Assembly: GCA_963841695.1 (NCBI GenBank)
Contig: CAWJDQ010000006.1
Location: 1-64,000 of the forward strand
Direction of reading: 5' to 3'
Origin: RYN-230 sp963841695
GTDB taxonomy: Bacteria; Actinomycetota; Actinomycetes; Streptosporangiales; Streptosporangiaceae
DNA: 64,000 nt
How positions within the stretch are numbered: the first letter of the stretch is position 1; each line of letters begins with the position of its first letter. The position numbers and the translations under genes are program-made. Shown piece by piece: positions 18,455 to 28,680 of the stretch. Below the pieces are notes generated by a model that searched no databases, was not told where the DNA came from, and saw only the letters and a list, made by a program, of their open reading frames with translations.

Positions 18455-20284
18455 TCAGCGGCGGTCCAGCGCGCGGTCCAGGTTGACCGCGGCGCTGATC
18501 AGGGCCAGGTGGGTGAAGGCCTGCGGGAAGTTGCCCAGCGCCTCGCCGGACGCGCCGATCTGCTCGGCGTACAGCCCGAGGTGGTTGGAGTAGGTGAGCA
18601 TCTTCTCGAAGATCGTCCGGGCTTCCCGCACCCGACCGGCCCGGGTGAGCGCCTCCACGTACCAGAACGAGCAGAGGTTGAACGTGCCCTCGCCGCCGTC
18701 CAGGCCGTCGTGGCCGGTGATCGCGTAGCGGTAGACGAGGCTGTCCGAGGTGAGCTCCGCGCCGATCCGGTCCAGCGTGGACAGGAACCGCGGGTCGGTC
18801 GGCCCGGCGAACTTGACCAGGGGCATGACCAGCAGCGACGCGTCAAGCAGCCGGCTGCCCGGGTGCATTACGTAGGACCGCAGTTCGCGGTCCCAGCAGG
18901 AGTCCTGGACGAACCGGTGCGCGGACGCGGCGAGTTTGCGCCAGCGCTCGACCGGCGCGGGCAGGCCCCGGTCCCGGGCCAGCCGGCCCGCCCGGTCATA
19001 AGCCACCCAGGTCATCAGCGCGGAGTAGGTGAAGCGCTGCCGGGGGCCGCGGATCTCCCACACCCCCTCGTCCGGCTCCTGCCAGTGCTTGGCCAGCCAG
19101 TCGAGTCGCCTGGACAGCCCGACCCACAGGTCGTAGGAGATCGGCACCTCGCGGTTGTAGAGGTACACCGAGTCCATCAGCTCGCCGTACACGTCGATCT
19201 GCCGCTGGTGCACGGCGTTGTTGCCGATCCGGACGGGCCGGGAGCCGCGGTAGCCCTCCAGGTGGTCCAGCACGGTCTCCGGGATCTGTTCGCTGCCGTC
19301 CACCGCATACATGATCATGACGTCGTGTTCCGGGGTGGCGGACTCGCACCGCGCCTGCACCCATTCCATGAACGACGCCGCTTCCTCCAGGAAGCCCAGG
19401 GTCATCAGCGCGTACACGGTGAACGCGGCGTCCCGCAGCCAGCTGTAGCGGTAGTCCCAGTTCCGGCCGCCGCCCAGTTCCTCGGGCAGCGACGTGGTGG
19501 GCGCGGCGACCAGCGCGCCGGTCGGGTGGTAGACGAGCAGCTTGAGGGCCAGCGCGGAGCGCTGCACGGTCTCCCGCCAGCGGCCGCGGTAGCGGGACTG
19601 GCTCACCCAGTTCTGCCAGAAGTCCGAGGTCAGCGTGAACAGTTCAGCCGTCTCCCCCACGGCCAGCGGCCGGACCTCGCCGCGCCATTCCAGCTGGATG
19701 TCCACGGACTCGCCCTCGTCCAGGGTGAACGTGGCGGCCACGCCGGATTCCTCGATCTTCAGCGGCACGGTGGTGCGCAGCACGCAGTGCCCGGCCGGGG
19801 ACTCGAACACCGCGCCCACCCCGGTCACCACCTCGACCGTGTGCGGGACCCGGCCGTAGTCGAACGCCGGGTGGCAGGCCAGCTCGAACGTGGCCCGGCC
19901 GCGCACCGCCCGGGCCTGCCGGACCAGCAGGTCACGGGCCTTCCGGGTGCTGCTGGTCTCCGGCACCATGAAGTCGATGACCTCGCCGACCGCCTCGGCC
20001 CCGTGGAACCGGGTGAGCAGGATGTTGGTGTCCGGCAGGTACATCTGCTTGGGGCGGGTGGTCACGTGGCTGGACAGCGAGAAGTACCCGCCCTTGCGCG
20101 CGTCCAGCAGCGCGCCGAACAGGGCCGGGGCATCGAAGCGGGACGGGCAGTACCAGTCAACGGTGCCATCGGTGCCGACCAGGGCCACGGTCCGCAGGTC
20201 GCCGACGATGCCGTGTTCCTCGATGGGCAGGTACCCGGCAGGCGGCGCGCCGTGCATGCGGTTGCCCGCCGCGTAATACCCCAT
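18455..20284 (-). CDS. Glycoside hydrolase family 15 (glucoamylase/trehalase-like)
   Basis: About 609 residues. The N-terminal part GYLPIEEHGIVGDLRTVALVGTDGTVDWYCPSRFDAPALFGALLD is the hallmark of actinobacterial GH15 proteins; the (alpha/alpha)6 domain follows with NWDYRYSWLRDAAFTVYALMTLG and GEGTFNLCSFWYVEALTRAGR. Expected to cleave alpha-glucosides (glucan ends or trehalose) in the cytoplasm, as there is no signal peptide. ATG 20284 is used; a GTG about 30 bases upstream (VDVIQKRI) is equally possible. Divergent from the ligase gene. Confidence 0.85.
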   Translation of the reverse strand: MGYYAAGNRMHGAPPAGYLPIEEHGIVGDLRTVALVGTDGTVDWYCPSRFDAPALFGALLDARKGGYFSLSSHVTTRPKQMYLPDTNILLTRFHGAEAVGEVIDFMVPETSSTRKARDLLVRQARAVRGRATFELACHPAFDYGRVPHTVEVVTGVGAVFESPAGHCVLRTTVPLKIEESGVAATFTLDEGESVDIQLEWRGEVRPLAVGETAELFTLTSDFWQNWVSQSRYRGRWRETVQRSALALKLLVYHPTGALVAAPTTSLPEELGGGRNWDYRYSWLRDAAFTVYALMTLGFLEEAASFMEWVQARCESATPEHDVMIMYAVDGSEQIPETVLDHLEGYRGSRPVRIGNNAVHQRQIDVYGELMDSVYLYNREVPISYDLWVGLSRRLDWLAKHWQEPDEGVWEIRGPRQRFTYSALMTWVAYDRAGRLARDRGLPAPVERWRKLAASAHRFVQDSCWDRELRSYVMHPGSRLLDASLLVMPLVKFAGPTDPRFLSTLDRIGAELTSDSLVYRYAITGHDGLDGGEGTFNLCSFWYVEALTRAGRVREARTIFEKMLTYSNHLGLYAEQIGASGEALGNFPQAFTHLALISAAVNLDRALDRR

Positions 20285-20362
20285 AGTCCCAATGATCCGT
20301 TTCTGTATTACATCCACGTTTCCGTTGACGCACTCTCCGGGTTCGGCAGGCATGCTGGGCGG

Positions 20363-21549
20363 ATGGGTGTGCGCAGCGTGGGCGTGGAAGAGGAGCTTCT
20401 GCTGGTGGAGCCGGGCACGGGCCGGCCGCGGGCGGTGGCCGCCGCAGTGCTGGAGGCGGACGCCGGCCCGCGGGACGGGGGCGGCGGGGACGGCGGTCGG
20501 GGGACGGCGCCACGGACCGCGGGGCAGGGGCCAGCGGCGCGGGGGACGGCGGCGCGGGAGACGGGCACCCGGAGCTGGAACTGGAGTACGAGCTCCAGCT
20601 CCAGCAGGTGGAGACCAGCACCCGGCCCTGCACCACGCTGGACGAGCTGGCGGGCGAACTGCGCCGGGCGCGCGCCGCGGCCGCGGCGGCCGCCGGGCGG
20701 GTGGGCGTCCAGGTCGCCGCCCTGGGCACCTCGCCGGTCCCGGTTGAGCCGGAGACCGTCGGCCGGCCCCGTTACCAGCGGATGGCCGAGGCGTTCGGGC
20801 TGACCGCACAGGAGCAGCTCACCTGCGGCTGCCACGTGCACGTCCAGGTCGGCTCGGACGAGGAGGGCGTGGCCGTGCTGGACCGCATCCAGCCCTGGCT
20901 GGCCGGGCTGCTGGCGCTGAGCGCCAACTCCCCGTTCTGGCAGGGGCAGGACAGTTCGTACGCGAGCTTCCGGTACCAGGCCTGGGGCCGCTGGCCGTGC
21001 TCGGGACCCACCGACTGGTTCGGCTCCGCCCAGGCCTACCAGGCCACCCTGGACCAGATGGTGGCGACCGGGACGCTGCTGGACACCGGCATGGTGTACT
21101 TCGACGCGCGGCTGTCGCTGCACTACCCCACGCTCGAGGTCCGCATCGCCGACATCTGCCTGCGGCACGAGGACGCGGTGCTGATCGCCGCGCTGGTCCG
21201 GGCGCTGGTGGAGACCGAGGCCCGGGCCTGGCAGGACGGCATGCCGCCGCGGCGGCTGCGCCCCGAGCTGCTGCGGCTCGCGGCGTGGCGGGCCAGCCGG
21301 TCCGGCCTGGAGGGCTCGCTCATTGACCCGTTCACCGGGCGGCCGGGCCCGGCACCGGGCGTAGTTGGCCGGCTGCTGGACCACGTCAGGGACGCACTGG
21401 CCGACGCGGGCGACCTGGCCGCGGTCAGCGGGATGGCGGCCGACGTGCGGCGCCGCGGCAACGGCGCCTCGTTCCAGCGGGACGCGTTCCGCCGCACCGG
21501 GCGGCTGCGTGACGTGGTGACCAGCGCGGCCGGGGTGACCTCCGGATGA
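20363..21549 (+). pseudogene. GCS2-type glutamate-cysteine ligase-like enzyme (one frameshift)
   Basis: A GCS2/YbdK-family carboxylate-amine ligase of about 395 residues. The first part, MGVRSVGVEEELLLVEPGTGRP, and the second, ELELEYELQLQQVETSTRPC to CGCHVHVQVGSDEEGVAVLDRI and EVRIADICLRHEDAVLIAALVRALV, lie in different frames that join near 20500-20560, in a very GC-rich linker. The family joins glutamate and cysteine with ATP; in actinomycetes similar enzymes serve ergothioneine (EgtA) or unknown dipeptides. The intact second half could restart at 20608 but would lack the N-terminal ATP-site strands. Confidence 0.8.
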
Positions 21550-21630
21550 GCCGCCCGGCGACCGCCGGATAGGGGGTACCTGCCGGCCCGTCCGCTTTTC
21601 CCCGGGAACGCGGGTGAGCGGCCGCCCGGT

Positions 21631-22916
21631 ATGGGTAGGCCACCAGGCGTGAAATCAGGCAATAACGGGCCCCGCGTCCTCGTGGTCGGGGCCGGCTTCG
21701 CGGGCCTGTCCACGATCAGCAGGCTGGCCCGCGGCGGGTTCCGGGTGACCCTCGCGGACCGTCACATCTACAGCACGTTCCAGCCGTTGCTGTACCAGGT
21801 GGCCACCGCCGGGCTGGCCCCGAGCGACGTGGCGTACCCGCTGCGCGGCTTCGCCCACAAGTACGGGGCCCGTTTCCGGCACGGCGACCTGGCTGCGGTG
21901 GACGCCGGGGCCCGGGTGGCGGAGTTCGCGGACGGGGGCCGGATCGAGTACGACTACCTCATCCTGGCCACCGGGGTCACGGCCGCCTTCTACGGGATCA
22001 CCGGCGCGGCTGAGTACAGCCACGGCCTGTACACGCTGCACGATGCGGTCACCATGCGCGAGCGGATCCTGGCTGGCCTGGAGCAGATGAGCCTGGAGCC
22101 GGAGAGCCGCCAGGACGTGACCGTGACGATCGTGGGCGGCAGCGCGACCGGGGTGGAACTGGCGGGCACCCTGGCTGACCTGCGCAACGTCGGCCTGCCC
22201 GCGTCCTACCCGGAGGTCGACCGGGACCGGGTGCACATCAGGCTGATGGAGCAGGCACCCGACCTGCTCGGCGCCTTCCATCCCGCGCTGCGGGAGTACG
22301 CGCGCGAGCAGCTCCTCAAACGCGGCGTGGACCTGCACCTGAACGCGGAGATCCGCGAGATCACCGAGGACCGGATCATCCTGGCCGACGGCCAGGAGAT
22401 GCCGAGCAACCTCACCGCGTGGGCGGCGGGCGTGGCCGGCCCCCGCAGCTGGCCAAGTGGGGGCTGCCGCAGGGCAAGGGAGGCCGCGTCATGGTCGGCC
22501 CGGACCTGCGGGTGGAGGGACAGGAGCGCATCTTCGCGATCGGCGACATCGCACGAGCGGACCATGATCCCAGTCCCCAGCTCGCCCAGCCTGCCATCCA
22601 GATGGGGCGGCACGCCGCGACGCAGATCCGGCGGCTGGAGGCGGGGCAGGGCACCGAGCCGTTTGCCTACCACGACAAGGGCACCATGGCCACGATCGGC
22701 AGCCGCTCGGCCGTGGTCCAGCTCAACCACGGCATACGGTTCCGCGGCACGTTCGCCTGGCTGGCCTGGCTGGCGCTGCACCTGGTCACGTTGCTGGGCG
22801 GCCGGAACCGGATCAACGCGCTGATCAACCTGTCCTACCGCTACCTGAGCTGGCGGCGCGGCGGCGGGATCATCGTGGGAGACGATCCGCCGGCCCAGAA
22901 CGCCGAGGGCAACTAG
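21631..22916 (+). pseudogene. Type II NADH dehydrogenase (one frameshift)
   Basis: An NDH-2-like FAD oxidoreductase that passes electrons from NADH to quinone at the inner face of the membrane. FAD motif VVGAGFAGLSTISRL, STFQPLLYQVATAGLAPSDVAYPLR, NADH motif TIVGGSATGVELAGTLADL, then after a shift near 22440 IFAIGDIARADHDPSPQLAQPAIQMGRHAATQI and the C-terminal amphipathic anchor TFAWLAWLALHLVTLLGGRNR. Total about 428 residues, normal for the family. One base appears missing in a C-run. No neighbour suggests a specialised role. Confidence 0.85.
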
Positions 22917-22997
22917 CCGGCCCGAGCTCGCCGGACGGCGGCGGCGGGCGGGCGGGCCAGCGCCCCAGCGGCCGGACGGCGCCGGGCGCGGCGGCGG

Positions 22998-24288
22998 TCA
23001 GCCGGAGACGATGCCGGGGACCCGCAGCACGTCCACCTCATCGCCGGCCAGCTCCTCGAGCAGGCGGGCCACCGCGTGCAGGCCGGGATCGGCCGGGAAC
23101 ACGACGGCGACGGCGTGGCCCAGCCGCGCCTGCTGGAGGGCCTCCCGGCCGCGGGCCTCTTCCTCCCCGGGCTCGGCCCGGATCACCTGGGTCCCGGTCC
23201 GGAGCAGGTCGGCCACCTGTTCCAGGACGGCCCCGTCGCCGGCCACCACCGAGGCCCGGCGCAGCTCGCTGGTGGCCCGGGGGGTGAGCAGGTCGCGTGC
23301 ACCGGGCCCGGCACCGACCAGAGCCAGCCTGCCGCGGGGCCGGATCCGGGCTATCGCGACGCTCGCGTCCCGGGACCCGCGCTCCGGTACCACCAGCTCC
23401 GCGGCGCCGGCCAGGGCCACCGCCTCGGACACGCTCAGCCGGGCCGGGGCGGCCACGCTCCCGCCCCCGGGCCCCGGGGCAGCCAGCTGCGCGGCCGGGT
23501 AGCTCACCAGCGGCCAGCCGCGTTCCCGGGCGGCCGCGGCGATCCCCGGCAGGGAGTCCGCGTCCTCGCTCAGCGTGGCCAGCGTGGACACGCTGGCCGG
23601 GGACAGCCCGGCCTCGCCCAGCGCCTCGTCCGCCAGCCGCAGCACCTCGTCCGCACTCGACTCGTAGCCGGCCGCCTGCCCGGCCAGGTGCGCCCCGACC
23701 ACCAGGGACGGCGGGCGCAGCACCGCCGTGCGCGGGTCGGCCGCCGTGACCCGGTCGGTGATCAGGATCCGGTACTCCCCGGTGTCGCCCACGCTGGCCG
23801 GCAGCGGCGGCAGCGGCCAGGTCTCGGCCGATTCGAGCCGGACCCGCTCACCATCCAGCAGCGCCCGGCTGACCGTGCCGATCGCGCCCTCGGTCGGCCA
23901 GCCCAGCGTGTCCAGCCCGGGCAGGCTGACCGCATCGGTGGCCGTCGTGATCACCGCGTCCGCCCCGAACACCTCGGCGACGCGGGTGGCCAGCGCGTTC
24001 GCGCCGGCCGCATGGCCGCCCACCACCGCGACCGCCCGGCGCCCGGATTCGTCCACGCAGACGACGGCGGGGTCGGTCCACTTGCTGTTCAGCAGGGGGG
24101 CGATCAGCCGGACGGTGGCGCCGACCGCGAGGAAGCACACCAGCCCGTCGCACTGGGCCCAGGCCCGCGCGAGGGCCTGGCGGGCCGGGCCGTCATAGCT
24201 GCGCGTCTGCCCCGGCCAGGCGCGCGGCCAGCCGTTCCGCGGCCGCGCGTCCTCCCCCGGTCACCGCAATGAGGCCAATCACCGGCAT
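22998..24288 (-). pseudogene. CbiG fused to a truncated CobJ-like methylase (frameshifted)
   Basis: Cobalamin corrin-ring pathway protein. The N-terminus (MPVIGLIAVTGGG) is out of frame with the rest; after a shift near 24215 it reads TRSYDGPARQALARAWAQCDGLVCFLAVGATVRLIAPLL, then CbiG middle and C-terminal domains (VVGAHLAGQAAGY; STLATLSEDADSLPGIAAAARERGWPLVSY). A tetrapyrrole methylase domain follows (RGRLALVGAGPGARDLLTPRATSELRRA) but stops at LRVPGIVSG, about 95 residues in, so the second half of the CobJ methylase is missing. CbiG opens the lactone ring of cobalt-precorrin-5A. It follows the RsbA-like gene by ten bases. Confidence 0.8.
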
Positions 24289-24297
24289 CTCCGCAAC

Positions 24298-25233
24298 TTA
24301 CCGCAGCCTCATGTGCAGGCAGATCGTCGTGCCGTCTGGGCGGCTGCGTACCTCGACCAGGTCGCACACCTGGTTGACGAGCCACAGGCCCTTGCCGCCC
24401 GGCTGGTCGTCGGCAGGTGTCCGGTAGCCGGCCAGCCGATCGGCGATGACGCCGCTGTCGGTGATCTGGCAGAGGATCTCATCCTCATCGTGCCACAAGT
24501 GCAGGGTGCCGCCCGCCTTGGTGTGCCGCAGCGTGTTCGCCGCGACCTCGCTAGCCGCCAGGACCAGGTCGGCGATGCGCCGGGCGGGCAGCCGGGCGCT
24601 GCGCGCGCACCGGGCGACCAGGCTGCGCACCGGCCGCAGATCACGCTGGTAGGTGAGGCGCTCCGCCACGGCGGGCGGGCGGGCCAGCGGGTGGTCACAG
24701 CAGGGCGGCAGCCCTTCCGGGCCGAGATAGCTGGCGCTGGACTGCTCTTCCCCCTCGCACAGCAGCGCCGGATGAGTGCACCCGGCATCCTCCAGCACGG
24801 AAGCGGCAAGTTCCGCGCTGTCGTACAGGCACACCATCGTGGCCGGGCTCCCCCTGAACGCCGTGTTGACCAGAGCCTCGTAGCGAGCGGCCTCCCGCAG
24901 CTCGGCGGCCGAGCGGTCCGGCCAGACCGGCTCGCCGAGGTACCGGATCCGCCGCCCGGGGTAGCGGTCCATGAACGTGCGGATGGCCGGGATGATCCGC
25001 GCTGGGTTGCGGCCCAGGTCGGTCATGTCGGTGAAGGCCACCCCGCTGGCCTCCCCGGTGAACTCCCGGCGGAGCCAGCCCACCTTGCCGGGCGGGGTGG
25101 CGATGAGCACCGGCTCGGCCCGGGCCAGCCCGCCGCGCACGCACCGGTCGATGGCGGCCCGGAACTCGGCGGCGCCCCGGTAGAAGAGGGCACGGTGCCG
25201 GAAGCCATCGCCGACGGCCGCCGCCTCCGCCAC
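24298..25233 (-). CDS. RsbA-like MEDS plus anti-sigma kinase protein
   Basis: A 311-residue regulator with an N-terminal MEDS domain (FRHRALFYRGAAEFRAAIDRCVRGGLARAEPVLIATPP ...) and a C-terminal HATPase_c anti-sigma kinase fold (LVLAASEVAANTLRHTKAGGTLHLWH, ITDSG, GKGLWLVNQVCDLVEVRS). Such proteins bind or phosphorylate STAS antagonists in partner-switching control of stress sigma factors. GTG 25233 is chosen for the GGGGAGGGGGT just upstream. It is divergent from a STAS gene, which is the expected partner. Confidence 0.85.
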   Translation of the reverse strand: MAEAAAVGDGFRHRALFYRGAAEFRAAIDRCVRGGLARAEPVLIATPPGKVGWLRREFTGEASGVAFTDMTDLGRNPARIIPAIRTFMDRYPGRRIRYLGEPVWPDRSAAELREAARYEALVNTAFRGSPATMVCLYDSAELAASVLEDAGCTHPALLCEGEEQSSASYLGPEGLPPCCDHPLARPPAVAERLTYQRDLRPVRSLVARCARSARLPARRIADLVLAASEVAANTLRHTKAGGTLHLWHDEDEILCQITDSGVIADRLAGYRTPADDQPGGKGLWLVNQVCDLVEVRSRPDGTTICLHMRLR

Positions 25234-25485
25234 GCCTACCCCCTCCCCCGCCGCCTGGTGCGCTTCAGCGGGCGGGCCGCGAATGGCCTGCGCGGCCGGG
25301 CCTGCGCAGGTGCCCGCCGGGCCAGCCAGCCGGGGCCGTGCTGCCCGAGCGAACATTACCTTGCACGCGCTGCTATCTGCCCTGGCAAATCTCAGGTATG
25401 CGGCTCATGTGCAGAAGGTTGGCGCCGGGTTACCATCGCAGGTGTACCTTCCCAGTCCTAGCCTGAAGTTCGCAGGGGGAGCAGC

Positions 25486-25869
25486 GTGGAAGGACGCGAA
25501 GGGCTCTGGCTGTCAGCCGAGCAGCACGGCAGCGTCACGGTCGTCACCATCCGTGGTGACCTCGATATCGTGAGCAGCGGCCGATTTGACGACTGCCTGA
25601 AGCAGGCCCGCGCGACGAGCAAGCGGATCATCCTCGACCTGGCTGCGGTCAACTTCATGGACACCAGCGCCCTCGCCGTCGTGGTGGGGCACTGGAAGAA
25701 GCTCAAGGCCGACGGCGGGACGCTGATCCTGGCCGGGGCGCGCTACCGGTACACGAAGAGCCTGTGGATCACCGGGCTGGCCGACCGGCTGCCGCTGTAC
25801 GACACGGTCGAGCTGGCCCTGGCCGCCGAGCAGCAGGGCATGGCCGGGGAGGCAGCTTCCGCCGACTAG
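25486..25869 (+). CDS. STAS-domain anti-sigma factor antagonist
   Basis: A 127-residue SpoIIAA/RsbV-type protein. The fold is evident in VTVVTIRGDLDIVSSGRFDDCL and KRIILDLAAVNFMDTSALAVVVGHWKKL; Ser61 in MDTSALAV is the predicted phosphorylation site that switches binding to an anti-sigma kinase. GTG start with GGGGGAG upstream. It opens a unit with the GAF-ANTAR and SpoIIE genes and faces the RsbA-like kinase, together forming a partner-switching module. Confidence 0.9.
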   Translation: MEGREGLWLSAEQHGSVTVVTIRGDLDIVSSGRFDDCLKQARATSKRIILDLAAVNFMDTSALAVVVGHWKKLKADGGTLILAGARYRYTKSLWITGLADRLPLYDTVELALAAEQQGMAGEAASAD

Positions 25870-25893
25870 CATGCATCTGGCGGAAGGCGGAAG

Positions 25894-26805
25894 ATGGTCA
25901 GCTCGGATCTGGCGGTCGGCGCAGCCAGCCTGCTGGCGACGGCGGCGTCGTCCGAACCCAGCTCGCTGCGCCGGCTGGCCGGCCTCGCGGTGCAGCAGGT
26001 CAGCGGCTGCTCGGCGGCCACGGTGGCACTCTGGCGCGACGGCGAGCCCGCCGTCGTGACCTCGAGTCACCCCGAACCGCCCGCGCTGATCTGGGTGCAG
26101 CTCCGGGCCGGCCGCGGGCCGATCCTGGAGGCGCTGGCCAGCGGGGACCCGGTCAACTGCGACGACACCCTGACGTCAGACCAGTGGCCGGAGTACTCCG
26201 CGGCGGCCCTCGCGCTGGGCATCCGGTCCTCGTTCACGCTCCCCTACCGGGGCGCTCCCAACTCCTTCACCCTGTCCCTGTTCGCGGCGCGGCCGGGCGT
26301 GATGGACACGGCGCAGATCCCGCTGGCCGAGCTGCTCGTGGCGTTCGGCGGGGCGGCCCTGGCCGCTGTCTCCGACTACGACGAGGCGCAGCGCACGGCG
26401 GTCCAGCTGCGCGACGCGGCCGACTCCCGTTCCCTGGTCGACCAGGCCAAGGGGATCCTGATGCACGCGCTTGGCTGCAGCGCCGAGGAGGCCCTGGACC
26501 GCATGCGCCAGGTCTCCCAGCGGAACAACATGCGGACCACGGAGGTGGCCGAGACCATCATCGGCGCCCGGGCGGGGCGGGCCGGCCAGGCGGGGCAGGC
26601 GCGCCAATCCGCGCAGGCACCGCGGTCCGGGCAGCCACCGCGATCCGGGCAGGCGCAGGCACCCCGGTCCGGGCGGGCCAGCAGACACCCCGGCCCAGGC
26701 GTTAACGTGATACCTTCCCCGCGCAGATTGGGCCCGAGCCGTGCCAGACGCTCCAGACCGCCAGCCACCCGGCGACAGCATGGTGGAGCTGCGGGCCCGT
26801 CATGA
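25894..26805 (+). CDS. GAF-ANTAR antitermination regulator
   Basis: A 303-residue protein: GAF sensor (about 15-150, LRRLAGLAVQQVSGCSAATVALW) and an ANTAR RNA-binding three-helix domain (about 165-225, RSLVDQAKGILMHALGCSAEEALDRMRQVSQRNNMRTTEVAETII). ANTAR proteins bind paired RNA hexaloops and prevent termination. The last 75 residues are an unusual Gly/Ala/Pro/Arg-rich tail from short repeats (RSGQ, AGQA), and the gene overlaps the next by 65 bases, so the native stop may have been lost by a shift near 26600-26700. Confidence 0.85.
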   Translation: MVSSDLAVGAASLLATAASSEPSSLRRLAGLAVQQVSGCSAATVALWRDGEPAVVTSSHPEPPALIWVQLRAGRGPILEALASGDPVNCDDTLTSDQWPEYSAAALALGIRSSFTLPYRGAPNSFTLSLFAARPGVMDTAQIPLAELLVAFGGAALAAVSDYDEAQRTAVQLRDAADSRSLVDQAKGILMHALGCSAEEALDRMRQVSQRNNMRTTEVAETIIGARAGRAGQAGQARQSAQAPRSGQPPRSGQAQAPRSGRASRHPGPGVNVIPSPRRLGPSRARRSRPPATRRQHGGAAGPS

Positions 26806-28678
26806 GGCCCTGCAGCAGACCGCCACGATGCCCGGCGCGGACCTGCGGCCGCTGCTTGACGCGGCCCTGGCTGAGCTGGACGGCGCCATCGACGCGCTGG
26901 GCTCGGCGCAGGCCCCGCCGGCTGCAGCCGGGAAGGACGAGCGGGCGGCGGGCTCCGTGCATGCCGAGCGCCGTCTGCTGCATGCGGTGTTCCAGCAGGT
27001 GCCGGTGGCGCTGTTCGTGCTCGGCCAGGACGGCACCGTGCGGCGGGCCAACCCGGCCGCGAGCGCGCTGCTCGGGGCGTCCCGCGGCTATCCCACCGGT
27101 AAACCGTTCAGCGCGCTGGTTGACCCGTCCGGCCGCCCGGCGGTCCGTTCGCTGCTCGCCGCGGCGGCGCGCACCGAGGGCGGCCGGCAGCTGGACTGCC
27201 ACCTGCTGACGGCCCAGGGCCGGATCAGCTGCGCGCTGGACGTGCGGCCGGTCAGCGTGCGGGGCGGCGACGACTCGCTCCTCGTCGCGGCCCGGGCCCG
27301 GCCCGCGGCTGACGCCGGGGGCACGAAGCCCCGCGCCAGGGGCACCAAGGCCGCCGGGGGCACGCAGGCCGCTGTGACCGCGCCGGAGCAGGCCACCCCC
27401 GATCCCATGGTCACCGTGATGACCCGGCGGCTTGACCTGGCCACGGCGGCCAGCCGCCTGCTGCTCGAGAACGTCACCCTGAGCGAGTCCGTCACCCTGC
27501 AACGGTGCGCCCGGCTGCTTTCGGAGGCGCTGGGGGCCTGGGTCATCGTGGACATGGACCGGAGCGGGCTGCTCCGGCGCCACTTCGTCACCGGGCCGGA
27601 CAAGCACGAGTCCGGGCCGCTGACGCAGACGATAGCGGCGGTCAACCCGGAGCCCGGATCGCTGCCCGCGCAGACCCGCGAGGCAGGCAGCACGCTGCTG
27701 GTGACGCACGCGGACGACAACGGCATCCTCGGCTCGGCGCCGGACGGCGTGCCGCTGCTGGCGCTGCTGGGCACCGGATCGGTGCTCAGCGTCCCGCTGT
27801 CGGACAGCGAGCAGACGCACGGCGTGCTCACGCTGGCCCGCGACCCGGCCCGCGGCTACTTCAGCCTGGCCGACGTGGGCCTGGTCGAGGAGATCGCCGA
27901 GCAGCTGGCACTGGCCATGTCGGTCCGCCGGATGCTGCGCAGCCGCACCGAGACCGCCGAGGCGCTCCAGGCCAGCCTCATCCCGCCGGTGCTCCGGGCC
28001 GTGCCGGGGGTCGAGATCGCCTCCGCGCACATGGCCCCCACCCGGGGCCGGGCGGTCGGCGGCGACTTCTACGACGTGCACCCGACCCCGGCCGGCTGGG
28101 GCGTGGCCATCGGGGACGTGTGCGGGAAGGGCGAGGACGCCGCCTCGGTCACCGCCGTCGCCCGGCACGCGATCCGGGTCCTCGCGCACTGGAACGCCGA
28201 CCCGGCCGAGGTGCTCCGCGGCGCGAACGAGATCATGCTGGCCGAGGAATTCGGCAGCCGCTTCGTCACCGCCAGCACCACCCACCTGAGCTGGCACGGG
28301 AGCAGCCTGCACGCGGTGCTGGGCAGCGCGGGGCACCCCGGCCCGGTGCTAGTCCGGCCGGACGGGCGCGCCCAGGTCCTGGCGGGCGGCGGGCTGCCGC
28401 TCGGGATCTTCCCCGACGCCGAGCCGGTGACCCATGAGCTCGAGCTGGCCACCGGCGACGTCCTGTTCTTCTGCACCGACGGGCTGACCGACGCCCGCAG
28501 CCCGGACCAGGCCTACTTCGAGGGGAGCCTGGCGGACGGGCTGTCCACGCTGGCGGGCAAGCCGCCGGCGGACATCGTCTCCGGCATGCGGCGGCTGGTG
28601 CTGGACTTCTGCGCCGGGGTGCTGCTCGACGACCTGACCATGCTGGTGCTCCGGGTGGGGCAGCCGCCGGGCGCCTGA
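26741..28678 (+). CDS. PAS-GAF-SpoIIE PP2C serine phosphatase
   Basis: A 645-residue multidomain phosphatase. PAS (about 75-180, LLHAVFQQVPVALFVLGQDGTVRRANPAASALLG), GAF (about 235-395) and a C-terminal PP2C_SIG/SpoIIE domain with GGDFYDVH, IGDVCGKGEDAASVTA, LGSAGHPGPVLVRPDG and FFCTDGLTDAR, keeping the metal-binding aspartates. It would dephosphorylate the adjacent STAS protein in response to a small-molecule or light/redox signal. The start is GTG 26741, inside the preceding gene. No HATPase kinase is fused, unlike many homologues; the RsbA-like protein may supply it. Confidence 0.9.
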   Translation: MPDAPDRQPPGDSMVELRARHEALQQTATMPGADLRPLLDAALAELDGAIDALGSAQAPPAAAGKDERAAGSVHAERRLLHAVFQQVPVALFVLGQDGTVRRANPAASALLGASRGYPTGKPFSALVDPSGRPAVRSLLAAAARTEGGRQLDCHLLTAQGRISCALDVRPVSVRGGDDSLLVAARARPAADAGGTKPRARGTKAAGGTQAAVTAPEQATPDPMVTVMTRRLDLATAASRLLLENVTLSESVTLQRCARLLSEALGAWVIVDMDRSGLLRRHFVTGPDKHESGPLTQTIAAVNPEPGSLPAQTREAGSTLLVTHADDNGILGSAPDGVPLLALLGTGSVLSVPLSDSEQTHGVLTLARDPARGYFSLADVGLVEEIAEQLALAMSVRRMLRSRTETAEALQASLIPPVLRAVPGVEIASAHMAPTRGRAVGGDFYDVHPTPAGWGVAIGDVCGKGEDAASVTAVARHAIRVLAHWNADPAEVLRGANEIMLAEEFGSRFVTASTTHLSWHGSSLHAVLGSAGHPGPVLVRPDGRAQVLAGGGLPLGIFPDAEPVTHELELATGDVLFFCTDGLTDARSPDQAYFEGSLADGLSTLAGKPPADIVSGMRRLVLDFCAGVLLDDLTMLVLRVGQPPGA

Positions 28679-28680
28679 CC

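Noticed and set aside
18509..20803. 764-residue plus-strand frame across the GH15 gene
   Set aside because: Antisense shadow of GH15; only its last part overlaps the true ligase start in the same frame.
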